In this document: positions 54,770 to 64,000 of the stretch, one piece after another
How the letters are laid out: each line of letters starts with the position of its first letter
Position numbering within the stretch: the stretch's first letter is position 1
Origin: Fulvia fulva
Taxonomy: Eukaryota > Ascomycota > Dothideomycetes > Mycosphaerellales > Mycosphaerellaceae
Assembly: GCF_020509005.1 (NCBI RefSeq)
Contig: NC_063015.1
Coordinates: 4,774,001 to 4,838,000 of the forward strand
Length of the DNA stretch: 64,000 nucleotides
Direction: 5' to 3'
Program-made: the position numbers and the translations under genes
Notes under the pieces: model-generated
Database searches by the model: none
What the model saw: only the letters and a program-made list of their open reading frames with translations
What the model was told of the DNA's origin: nothing

Positions 54770-55629
54770 CTAACGTGTGTAGAATATCGGTGAAGATGGT
54801 CGCAGGACGGTGACCGACTCGTGGACGACTTCCACTCTCAATGGTGGCAGTGGCATGGCTTGTCTCAGGACCTCCGCCGCCGAAAGAGGGGCACTGTCTC
54901 TGGCAGTGTCAGAGGTGCGGATAGGAGGCGACGAGTTCGAAGCAGCCGCTCCCTGAACTTGAGGTTGGCGTGAAGATGCTGGTGGTGCTCGGTCGAAAGT
55001 TCGAAGGTTCTCGATGAGGGCCGTGACTTGATTGATGCTAAGTTCCTCACTCGCCTCGTCATCGTCTTGACCTGCGTCACTACCTCCCAGCCGACGGATG
55101 ATCACCTTCCGCAGTCTCTCGAGTTCTTGCCTGTCCTCAAATGGAAGTGGAGTGCTTTCTTCGGCACCCTGTCGCTCAGCACGTGCTCGGACTAACAGCT
55201 CGGCCTGCTGACGTGAAGTTGAGGTCCATGGAGAGCTCTCGCGCTCGGTGGAAGTGTCTCGTTCTCTTTGGATGGCGTGCACTCGCAATGCGGCAACAGA
55301 GGCCCGCAGTGCGTCGACGTCGCGCTCGATGGAGTTGTACTCTGACTCACACGCGGTCCAGTTGACGTTCGCGGGATCAGCTGCCGCAGCAGACTCAGAG
55401 TATAGCGGATCCTGGCAAGAAGGGCAGGTGTGGCACGACTCTGTCCAGTGGAGAAGGCAAGGGAGGCAAAACAGGTGACCGCATTCTGTCTTCGTCGGCT
55501 GAGATAGTATCTGCTGGTCGTCAGCATGTGCTAAAGGCGACTTGGTAATGAAGCGCATACCTTGCAGCAGATTGGGCAGCTCTCGGGCTCGAGCTGAGCG
55601 TGAAAGTCCGCCTTCGGAGATGCCGCCAT
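54770..55629 (-). CDS. RING-finger protein, 270 aa
   Basis: Two exons (55629-55561 and 55513-54770); the 47-nt intron, donor GTATGC and acceptor CCAG, phase 0, splits the RING. The start is MAASPKADFHAQ. The ring reads CPIC, CGHLFCLPC and CPSC, with the expected spacing for a RING-HC finger. A helical, arginine/glutamate-rich part follows (ELERLRKVIIRRLGG), then a serine-rich tail. It is not related to the RING pair at 2-4 kb outside the ring. An E3 ligase role is the family expectation. Confidence 0.75.
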
Positions 55630-57077
55630 GTTGGTGGATGGAGGATGGAGGATGGTGGATGGTGGATGGTGGATGGAGGATGTTGGATGTTGGATGCGCG
55701 ATGTTTGTGATAAGTGACATTTGATTCGGCTTAAGAATGATCTTCGAGACTCGGCGGCACGGACCATGCCTTGTGCATCAGTCATTCATTCACTTCACAC
55801 CCGATCCGGTCCGATGATCTACCGAGCTCCCACGCGGTCTCTCAAACAGCCAAGTATTGGGCGACGTCCTCCATGAGCACCCGCGATACAGTGGATCGGA
55901 GAATGTCGAGCATCACAAGTATCGAGTCTCGAGTATCGAGTCTCGAGACTCGAGGGTCAAACACGTAGCACTGGGCATAGACTTCCAGACAAAAGTGTCT
56001 CTTTGCGACTCTGGCATCAAACTATCGACAGCTGGGTCTGTCTCTACGGTGTCCTCGCAATTCGATGCAAGAACTGGACAGACTGCAACCACTTCTCGAT
56101 GCCCAAGGATCATTTGTCCTTATGCGAACACTCATGCAAGTCACAACGCTTGTTGGGCATTTGTAGACATCTCGCCTCACACGCCTCAAGCGCAGAGCAT
56201 GACACATGAGTACATACATGCCGGAGATGATATTGAGTCGATTTGCGAGGTGCTTCATGCCTCTGATTCACCGAATTACCAAGCTATGCATACGAGTGAA
56301 GTTCTGTACATTCGGTGCTCGGCTGGACTGAGACCATATCACTGCCTGGCGAGCTCATTAGAGTTTGTTCGCTGTGATACTGGATGAGCTTGACAATAGA
56401 CTCAAGTTGAGTAGACACTACGGTTTCTCTGGGGCATGCCTTATCAGGCCTGTAAATATCTCAAGCGCTCAGGGAGGGTGCAGGAAGACGTGATCTCTAA
56501 TGCTATACCTCCTGCGCAGAACAGTTAGGCTACTACCTGGCCTGGCGCACAAGTGAGCAGCCTGATGATGTTACCATAGAAATCGGTACATTCTTGTCAA
56601 AGCACGCAAAGTACCATTTCGCTCCTGTGCCGCAGGCCCCGAGTGAAGCTGTTGAGTGAGATCAGCCTTTCCCAACAATGTGGTCCAAGCACACCGGTCT
56701 ACGTACCCTCTCCAGATGTCCCCCAACGCATGATCTCCGAATGCACTGGGGCGACTGATACTAAGAGCCCTCCGACAATAAAGCTGAAATGTTGGTAGGT
56801 TGCAGAAGTACCTTGCGTTCTGCCAAGACTTTCCGGTGACCAGTGGCTGAGCTTTGTGCTCGATATGCCGTATGCACGCGGCACAGCTGCAAGACCATGA
56901 ACGCGTGCCACAGAACACACTGTGTATATCAGCTGGCTTTGCTGCCCAATATCCATCGCTCAATCACTGCTCAGTTCTCCAGGTCTATATTTCTCTGTCA
57001 GCGAAGCCACTGCGTGTAAGGTACCATGTGATCAGAGAGAAGTGATCGATGCTGACTATCGCGCGCTGCAGATCAAT
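55630..57077. other. intergenic, about 1.45 kb
   Basis: It begins with the GGATGGW tract and contains at 55916-55955 a cluster of TCGAG palindromes. No gene recognised. Confidence 0.45.
55635..55696 (+). repeat. GGATGGW microsatellite-like tract
   Basis: About 60 bp of GGATGGA, GGATGGT and GGATGTT units directly upstream of the RING start codon, so it lies in that gene's leader or promoter. Confidence 0.7.
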
Positions 57078-57365
57078 ATGAGCCACAGAGTCACATTCAC
57101 CGGCATGCTCTCCACCTGCAGTACAAGCGAGGAGACTCTCAGCTTTCCATTCTTGATCATCCTCGCCCTAGCAATATGCGCATGCTGCTTCCTGATGGCC
57201 ATCTTCGTCGTGCGGGTCAAAGAAGTGTGCTTCGATGTAGAGCCTGAATCTGACAACGACATCGAAGCATTGAGACCCTACGACGACGATCCTTCAGCAC
57301 ATTGGGTCAGGCCATACAATGACACGGGGGAGAAGGAAGTGCTGGTGGTGTACGAGAAGGTATGA
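57078..57365 (+). CDS. small one-pass membrane protein, 95 aa
   Basis: One exon; the ATG at 57078 is the first in its frame. A short polar head (MSHRVTFTGMLSTCSTSEE) precedes one strong membrane helix (FPFLIILALAICACCFLMAI). A cytosolic-looking acidic tail follows (VEPESDNDIEALRPYDDD), ending VVYEKV. I do not recognise the family. It is probably a plasma- or organelle-membrane protein. Confidence 0.55.
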   Translation: MSHRVTFTGMLSTCSTSEETLSFPFLIILALAICACCFLMAIFVVRVKEVCFDVEPESDNDIEALRPYDDDPSAHWVRPYNDTGEKEVLVVYEKV

Positions 57366-57538
57366 TGAGCTCAGATGATCAGCGATGTTATGGGGAATTA
57401 GCAGATAGGAACGCTCTGGTGTTTGATAGGAGTGAATTACGTCTACCAGGCTGCCAGCATGGCCTGGCAAATGCCGTTCTTTCTCACCTGCTGTCGTATC
57501 GTGATAGCTGTCGGTATATCGATCGTGCTTCGTGATCA

Positions 57539-59528
57539 TCATAACATGACTTTGCCCGTCCGTAACGCATTCCAGTCATCTCTCGTGTACGGCCGGTAAC
57601 TGGCTGCACCAGGAGGTAGCCAAAAGACCTTATCTTTGCTTCCCGCTTTCTCGATGAGATCCAGATCCACACCTTCTCGCTTCGCTTGGCCCTTCTGTAT
57701 CTTGAAAGTACCAGTATATGCCAGCTGAGGTGCAACACGCAAGAAGTATGGCACTGCATATCGTGGCAATCGTTCGGTAACGAAGCGGCCCAGCGCATCA
57801 CAGTCCAGCGACTCTGGCATCAGGCCCTCCTTCAGGACTACTGTTGCACATCCACATCGACCATCTGCGTTCGGCACGGCGACACCGTATACGTTGGCCT
57901 CGGCGATTTGCTCGAAAGTACCCAGGACGTCCGACACCTCGTTGGTAGAGACGTTCTCAGATTTCCATCGGAATGTATCGCCGAGCCTGTCCACGAAGTA
58001 GACTCGTCCATCAACATCTTGCCTCATGACATCTCCACTCCTGAACCACAGGTCGCCCTTCTGGAACACATTATGCATCCATCTCTTGTCTGACGCCTTT
58101 TCGTTCTTGAAGTATCCTTTGAACGACAACTCTTTCAGCGTAGGATCCACCCTGTGAATGACCTCTCCAGGCTCGTTGACAGCACATCTGACCACCCAGC
58201 CATCCTTGTCCTTGACGATTTCCTCTGTGTCTGGGTCTATCCTTGCTCTTACTTCCCGGTCACTCATTGCTCGGTTCCAGAATGCGCCTCGTACTCCGAT
58301 CGCATTCCTGCCAAATTCGCCGTGGTTCCAGTTGAACGATGCCCCAAGACCGTCTGTTGCAGCGTAGAGCTCGTGAATGACAGGTATGTTGAACCTTTGC
58401 CGGAACTTCTCCCAAACGTCTGGTCTCATACCATTACCCCACGCCATCTGAATGTTGTGCTGTCGCTCGAGAGGATGCACCGGGGCGTTGACGAGGTAGC
58501 GACAGAGCTCGCCGACGTACTGTAGAATGGTTGGTTGACTTCGATGTACTTCAGGCCAAAAGGTCTTGTGCGAGAACTTCTTGCCCAGTGACATGGAGGC
58601 GCCAGAAGCAATGACAGGGCAAGTGCAGAGCCCCTGTGCGGCTCCATGATATAGCGGTAAGCATGTGTAGAACTTGTCCGATCGCTTGAGCTTCAACAGC
58701 TTCGCCATTGAGCGTGCAGTGTTGACCGATCTCCCGCTGACCTGGATGACACCTTTGGGAAGTCCAGTGGTACCACTCGTGTAAACGAGACTTTTAGTGT
58801 CAGTCGGTAAGACGTTTGCGGTTCGTGCTCTGGGAATCGGGGTGGTATCTCGCATCGACGCAAACAGTGCTTCATCGAAGTATACAATGGTTACGCCTGC
58901 CTGCTCGAGCTCCTCTCTGGTGGTCTCCATCTTGTCCACAGTCTCTCGATCTGCAAGGACGTATCGTGGCTCGCACAGCTGCGATCTTTGTTAGCCATCG
59001 AAAGGTCTATCAGGAGCTCTACCGACCTTGACGCAATGTGCAAGAGCATTGCCAGCAAGGTGGTGATTGATAAAGCTCTGACATGCTCCAATACCATCTA
59101 GTGCCATCCACAGCTTGATCCATTCTGCGCTATTTGGGCCGCTCATTGCAACCATCTCGCCTTGTGCCACTCCCAGGTCATTCATGAGCCAATTGCCCAC
59201 CCGTTGCAGGTCCCGGTGAAATTCTTTGTATGTCCATGACCGAGCTTGGTACTCCAGAAAAAGGTGGTCTGGGATGTCTTGTTCGGCCCACTCCTCAATA
59301 TAGTGATACAATGTGCACTTTCCTTGGGCCGCCCTGTCGGCGATGAACTGCTGTGCCTCTTCGTTGGCATGTTCCAGACTACCTTTGCTCAGATCAGATC
59401 GGAGGTGGTACTTTGCATCCAAGTACGCAGCAGCTGCTGCTGTACCGGCGGCCACTGCTGCTAATGTGGCTTGTGACGATCAGTCCTGCTCATGTTGGTA
59501 CCGTCCTGTGTTTGATCTTACCAGCCAT
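57539..59528 (-). CDS. fatty acid transporter / very-long-chain acyl-CoA synthetase (FATP/Fat1 family)
   Basis: Three exons (59528-59522, 59460-59027, 58978-57539) give 626 residues. Exon 1 is only 7 nt (ATG GCT G) and supplies the start codon; the rest of the frame has no ATG near its head. The joins are phase 1 and phase 0. The AMP-binding motif YTSGTTGLPKG and the FATP signature VYFVDRLGDTFRWKSENVS are both present. The alanine-rich head AAAVAAGTAAAAAYLDAKYH is partly hydrophobic. Family members take up long fatty acids and couple them to CoA at the plasma membrane, ER or peroxisome. The C-terminus KVML is not a standard peroxisome signal. Confidence 0.88.
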
Positions 59529-60706
59529 GTTGTTATCCGTAACAGCGGCACACAGGTCGAGAAATCGAGACAGCCAGAGCGATAGGAACAGGAAAGAGAA
59601 GAATCAGAGGTCTTACCTCAGTAGTGACAACCTCGTCAGACTGTCGGCCTCGGGTGTAAAAGTGATCAGCCCAGTCCACGGTCACACTGTCGACTCGACA
59701 ACGCGGGGATAAGCCACGGACTCGGGTCCGCAAGGTTCGTCGGCAGTGATGCTTGGCCGAAGCGGCAGAACCGCTTTTGCCGTCTCTAATGCGCAGCTCC
59801 CTCCGGCTCGGCCGACAACATGTCGATGCCCCTGATACCAAGGCGCACACATCTGACCTTGACTTGATGCTTGTCGAGGCGATGCTGGTCGCCAACGATC
59901 CAAGTGAGCAACAACTCTGTCCAGAAGAAGGCAGTAGATACCGTAGAGGTAGAGGTAGTGATAGTGGTAGTGGTAGTGGTACGAAGCATAATGCTCGTAA
60001 AGGTTTGACTGCTTCGCGGTCCTCCAAAAGGTGAGCTGGCCAGATCTGTCCAACAGGGTAACATCAAGTCCGGACCAGATGTTTCCGTTCTTTTGCTGTC
60101 CAAAGGCCTGCAAGGTTGCACGTGCGTCACACCATTGGCATGGCAGTGGCACTCTATACATTGTCCGGAGTCGCACTCGTCATGTGCTTGTTTCGCAAAG
60201 ATACATGTACGGGATGTGCTTGCGCGTTCATGTTGAGAACAAGGATGAAAAGGAGATTGAGAGACAGAAGGGGAAATCCGGCCGTGCCTGACTGAAGCGT
60301 TGAGAGTTGCGACAGCCGTCATTACTCCGTGGGCAGAAGATGCGTTCGAGACAAACAACGCTGGGATTGATGTTGCTGCCATGTGATGAGTGCAGGATAT
60401 GCATCTTGCTCTATTGCATCAGATCGATAGGTGATGCTGATGAATGGTCGTAGCCATGCCCCATGCTGAAGAGGCGGCCCCTCTATATGCGCACCATTAC
60501 AATTAAGAGTGCCATGCATCATCCCCGATGATCTCAGATGGCACGATTAGCCTGCCTCTTCAGGTTTTACATGCTTTTGTTGTTGCGCCGAAATGCCATT
60601 ACCCTCCTCCCAACGCCGTACTGTGAACTTTAGTGGGATTGTGCCAGCCCATTGCAATGCTACTCCGCCAAACAATGCCCAAATGCTACAAGGTGTAGAC
60701 GGTCGC
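59529..60706. other. intergenic, about 1.2 kb
   Basis: Promoter of the FATP gene and 3' flank of the GPI-type gene. It contains the short tract listed at 59943. No gene recognised. Confidence 0.45.
59943..59981 (+). repeat. GTAGAG/GTAGTG simple repeat
   Basis: About 39 bp of alternating GTAGAG, GTAGTG and GTGGTA units, imperfect. Confidence 0.65.
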
Positions 60707-61015
60707 TTAAAGTGCCTTGGAAGTCGTTAGTTCTGGTTGGTTGCATCAATGGTTGACGGGAAGACTCACCATGGCGAGACCGCCAACAACCACGAGACCG
60801 ACAACACCGGTCGAGAGTCTGCTGGCGCTGCCCTCGAAAGGAGTGCCGTTTGAGCCACCAGCACCAGTGCCGCTTGGGCTTGGGGAGCCTGTCGAGGTGC
60901 CGTTGACTGGGTAGGTTGGTACGGTGGTGTTGGAGTATGATGGTGCTGCGACCGAGGCGGCGGATGCAGAGGCAGCGAGGCCGAAGGCCAGAGCGATCAT
61001 GGAGGTGAAGTGCAT
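60707..61015 (-). CDS. small secreted GPI-anchor-type protein, 84 aa
   Basis: Two exons (61015-60770 and 60715-60707) joined by a 54-nt intron with donor GTGAGT, branch ACTAAC and acceptor CAAG. The second exon adds only two residues and the stop, but it completes the hydrophobic C-terminus (GVVGLVVVGGLAMAL). With the signal peptide MHFTSMIALAFGLAASASA and a Ser/Thr/Gly/Pro-rich middle (NGTSTGSPSPSGTGAGG), this is the layout of a GPI-anchored wall protein. A TATAAG lies about 140 bp upstream. Confidence 0.75.
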
Positions 61016-62179
61016 TTTGACGGTTGTGGTGTGTGGGTGGTTTGTTGTTTGGTATTAAGTTGAAGTGGTCGTAGCGAATGAAATGGTCGTTGTGGAAGGG
61101 TTGATAGCGATGGCAGAGTTTTGGTGATAGCCAAGAAAAGTCAAGAGAGAGAATGTACTTATACCTGCATGGCATCTCTCAGCTCGGGCATCGCCTCCCA
61201 TCCCTTTTACGGGCCCATGTCTGGCCACGCAAGCTGTGTTTCACAAAAGGAGGGCGATCGAAGGCCCGAGCAAATGGAATTGGACATGGTTGGGGACAGT
61301 CCAGGTCGCGACGGTCCGACCAGCGTGTGCATGGCCACTCGCGAATCGCAGGGCCGCACCGCCACCGCCACCCGTGCCACCTCTTCGGTGGCCTGGCGAT
61401 GATGTCGAAAGCACATGTATGGCTGACGGCCTCATCCTGAGCAGTACCCACTTGCCGGACTCGCTCTGAAGCAATTGGAAACAATCGACAGGCATGGCCG
61501 CGAGCGAGACGTGCCTGAGGATGCTTTCGACGTGGCCAAGGTGCTGACAACTGCTGTTGCCGGTGAGACGCTGCATGAGGTCGTACAGTTGTCAGTACGG
61601 TTGTCATCTTCGCCCAGTATAGGGCTGGCCGAAGGTGAAGTGTAGTTCTATTGTAAGGAAGCGAAGATGCGTGGATGGATGTTGGTCAAGCTTCCTCGCC
61701 CTCCAACGACAACATCCATGATGCAGGATCGAGGACTGAATCAAAACCACAACGACAGATATCTGCAGCTCGATCCGGTGTCCAGACGACGTGACCGCAG
61801 CCAGCATGCATCCATCACTCCCTCGAAGCCGCTGTGAAGCTGCCCAGTTGGCAGTAGGTTGCGATGCCTTGACCCGGACCTTGCGAAGACCGAATACTGT
61901 CCCTCTCGGCATGGCATATGTACCTACGAAAAGAATGGGCCCGCGGCAAGCCCACAACGATTCACTGCCCAAACTGTCGTCTGCTGCGACGATGACTGGT
62001 CAGAAGATCTTGTTGCCGCCGCGAGATGATGAACTTGGCAGAAATACCGTCAGACCTGAAAGAGCATGTGCGGAGTCGCAAGGACAACCAGTCTGCGTAG
62101 AGTGCGCTAAGCACCTTCAGCTTGGGTAGGACTAGAAGACATCATCACAGAGTGGCTTTTCCTTGAGATCGAAAGCCAG
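61016..62179. other. intergenic, about 1.2 kb
   Basis: Divergent promoter region; no other gene recognised. Confidence 0.45.
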
Positions 62180-62842
62180 ATGCCGGAAGCAAGGCAACGA
62201 GGTATCTGGCGAGGCATAATGCTACGTAGTCTTGTGGGCGCCTACACAACGCACGCCTGCAACAGCTCACATGATGATGCTATCAAGTGCCTTCTCAAAG
62301 TAGCGAACATGCGGAACTCAAGGAATCCGGCCACCTCGCCATCCCTATGGCCAGCCTCCATCGAGCTGACATCCGCTCTGACGACTCCTTTCAACTCGAA
62401 TACCAATCCCAAGCTGTACGACCGGTTCATCGCTCTGACAAACGCTGCTTTGACGGAACCTATATCGTCCATGAAGGGCAGGCTAGTCATACTTCACTTC
62501 AGAATCGCACAACTCTGCGTCTGGCACCCCACCGAGCCATCAGCAGCCAACGCTGTCCGCCTGTTACAAGCCTACATAGCGCATGGATCTGACGACGGCA
62601 CGGTCATCCCACCTTTGTCGAATGCGAGGATGCGACCGTCATTCTCAAGGTTCCTGGAGAAGACCATCGTCGTGTTGGAGTCACAGGGTCATCATGAAAC
62701 TGTGGCGTGGATCAGGAAGCACTTCTCGGAGTTTCTTGATGCGAAGAAAGGCGACAAGGCGGGTCAAACCGTCGCGAAGGATGCGACAGTGACGGTGAGA
62801 TATCTAACCTCCGCTGACTCCAAACCTCAGGTGTTGCGGTGA
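62180..62842 (+). CDS. hypothetical protein, 220 aa
   Basis: One exon. I do not recognise it. It is mainly helical: AIKCLLKVANMRNSRNPATS, LYDRFIALTNAALTEPISSM, VILHFRIAQLCVWHPTEPSA and FLEKTIVVLESQGHHETVAW. No signal peptide or membrane span. A second methionine at residue 14 could also be the start. Confidence 0.5.
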   Translation: MPEARQRGIWRGIMLRSLVGAYTTHACNSSHDDAIKCLLKVANMRNSRNPATSPSLWPASIELTSALTTPFNSNTNPKLYDRFIALTNAALTEPISSMKGRLVILHFRIAQLCVWHPTEPSAANAVRLLQAYIAHGSDDGTVIPPLSNARMRPSFSRFLEKTIVVLESQGHHETVAWIRKHFSEFLDAKKGDKAGQTVAKDATVTVRYLTSADSKPQVLR

Positions 62843-63588
62843 GACCACACAAGGCCATAGGCAATAGTACACACGAGTAGACTTCACGGGCGTACTACCG
62901 GACGGTGTGCATGATGCTTCGATCTATCAATGCCTCTCTGTAGTGCTGATGCGCTCGCCTGGTGGACCAACTCTGCACGAAGCCGCGAGCGCACCCTCCT
63001 ACTTTTCGTCCGAATTTAGATCTCAAGGAATTTGAATCTGCTTTCCTGGGCGTGAAACGGACCGACCTCTGAACGCACATGTCCCGGTGTTGGTGCTGCC
63101 TACCTTCCGATGACAGATTTGAACAGCACCCGCTCGTCGAGAGATTGACTTTTATTCTGCCATTCTGTGCATGAAGCTGTAGTGGCACAGTGTCAGCTTG
63201 TCCAGGGGGGGGTTTCCAAGCATCTATTGCCTGAATCTTGCTGGTTCGAGAAGAGAGCAACCTCGACCGCACCAGCAGCTACTTGCTGCACGTCGGTATT
63301 TGACGTGCAAATATCGGCCTATGAGCTGGAGCGACACCTGCTTGCAACCCCAAAGTTCTCCGCACAGATCTGCAGCTACACATCGATAGGCCGGGGTCGT
63401 CATTCCACGAAGGTCATACCGACCTCGCCTGCGCGACGTGCCCCATGCGGAGTAGTAGTACAGGACCCGCACATCACGGGGGTCGAAGTCGTGGCGACGA
63501 GGAGATGCCACATCCGGTGGACATCAACAAACATGTAATGTCCTCGTACCGATAGCATACTGTCCGTGCCAGGCCATCTTCTGTTGAA
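62843..63588. other. intergenic, about 750 bp
   Basis: Promoter of the GH79 gene. Nothing else seen. Confidence 0.45.
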
Positions 63589-64000
63589 ATGGCGCAGATC
63601 TACTTGCTGGCGTTGGCTACTGTGGCACCTTGCCTGTGCTCAACACTCCCGAGATCACAGCCCAGCTTGAGCGGACGCCCGTCTGTGCGAGTCGATCTCC
63701 ATCCGCCTCAGAACGCTGGCATCCCTCTCGAGCACTTTGTCTCCTACTCCATCGAGTTCTCTTCCTTCCCGGACTTTGCAGGTAACCTGTCTTCACCCAA
63801 CACCTTCTCGAACAATCTACTCGAAAACATTGGCACTTTCACAGGTACGAAGCCATTGTCAGAGTTGGCGGTAACACTCAGGACTTCTCCCTCTTCGACA
63901 AGGCCCAGGAACAAGCACTGGTCGGCATCTTCAACACGAACATATCAAGCGACTATCCCACCAATATCACCATCGGCCCAGCATACTTTGAATCGTACCA
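63589..64000 (+). pseudogene. GH79-family glycosidase, N-terminal part, frame broken, cut by window end
   Basis: ATG at 63589; MAQIYLLALATVAPCLCS is a signal peptide. The beta-glucuronidase-like head follows: SYSIEFSSFPDFAGNLSSPN, TFSNNLLENIGTFTGTKP. Immediately after, the conserved continuation IVRVGGNTQDFSLF is in another frame (change near 63855), then ALVGIFNTNISSDYP and TIGPAYFESY at the window edge. No splice pair fits, so a one-base loss or an assembly error is likely; the rest lies outside the window, so pseudogene status is provisional. GH79 enzymes remove glucuronic acid from glycans. Confidence 0.6.

Noticed and set aside
1..64000. Transfer RNA, ribosomal RNA or CRISPR features
   Set aside because: No convincing tRNA B-box with a foldable partner, no rRNA-like stretch and no spaced-repeat array was found by eye; a tRNA with an intron could still have been missed.

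Overview
The window is nuclear DNA of a filamentous ascomycete. The evidence is short spliceosomal introns (48-68 nt, GTAAGT-like donors, CTRAC/CTRAT branch sites), HET-domain, Zn2Cys6, P450 and secreted-hydrolase genes, and a pogo-type transposon whose stop codons look like CAR-to-TAR changes, as left by repeat-induced point mutation (RIP). A Dothideomycete, perhaps of the Mycosphaerella group, fits the gene styles; this is inference, not proof.

Layout. 0-13.3 kb is mostly housekeeping: a UBX/TUG protein, two RING paralogues, a secreted M20 carboxypeptidase, a STE20/GCK kinase, a hypothetical gene and a five-exon aquaporin. 13.8-16.3 kb holds three diverged copies of a small gene family I do not recognise. 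16.3-24.5 kb is eroded: a frame-broken gene remnant, a complete 2.86 kb pogo/Fot-like element with 50-bp terminal inverted repeats and a dead transposase, a GNAT gene starting 39 bp from the element, a HET-domain gene with a doubtful 5' end, and an 18-bp x 8 minisatellite. 24.5-35.5 kb has an 898-residue protein whose two long reading frames are joined by an intron, three small secreted proteins (candidate effectors), an AflR-like regulator and a lone Zn2Cys6 domain.

35.6-44 kb is the most unusual part. A nested inverted-repeat element and a telomere-like C-rich block border a decayed set of acyl-CoA genes: a truncated acyl-CoA dehydrogenase, a divergent enoyl-CoA hydratase pseudogene and an acyl-CoA ligase pseudogene. 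Next come an intact cupin, an intact fatty acid desaturase and a broken CHAP-domain gene. The combination resembles a fatty-acyl secondary-metabolite locus that has been lost.

44.7-64 kb returns to working genes: a C2-domain protein, two uncharacterised proteins with disturbed 5' ends, a P450, a sugar-porter-type transporter, a RING protein, a one-pass membrane protein, a FATP/very-long-chain acyl-CoA synthetase with a 7-nt first exon, a GPI-anchor-type small protein, a hypothetical protein, and the start of a GH79 glycosidase that runs off the window with a frame break. Gene models were built by hand from splice signals and reading frames. Single-base frame breaks in otherwise conserved genes could be real decay or draft-assembly errors; the long multi-exon genes that read cleanly suggest the base error rate is low.
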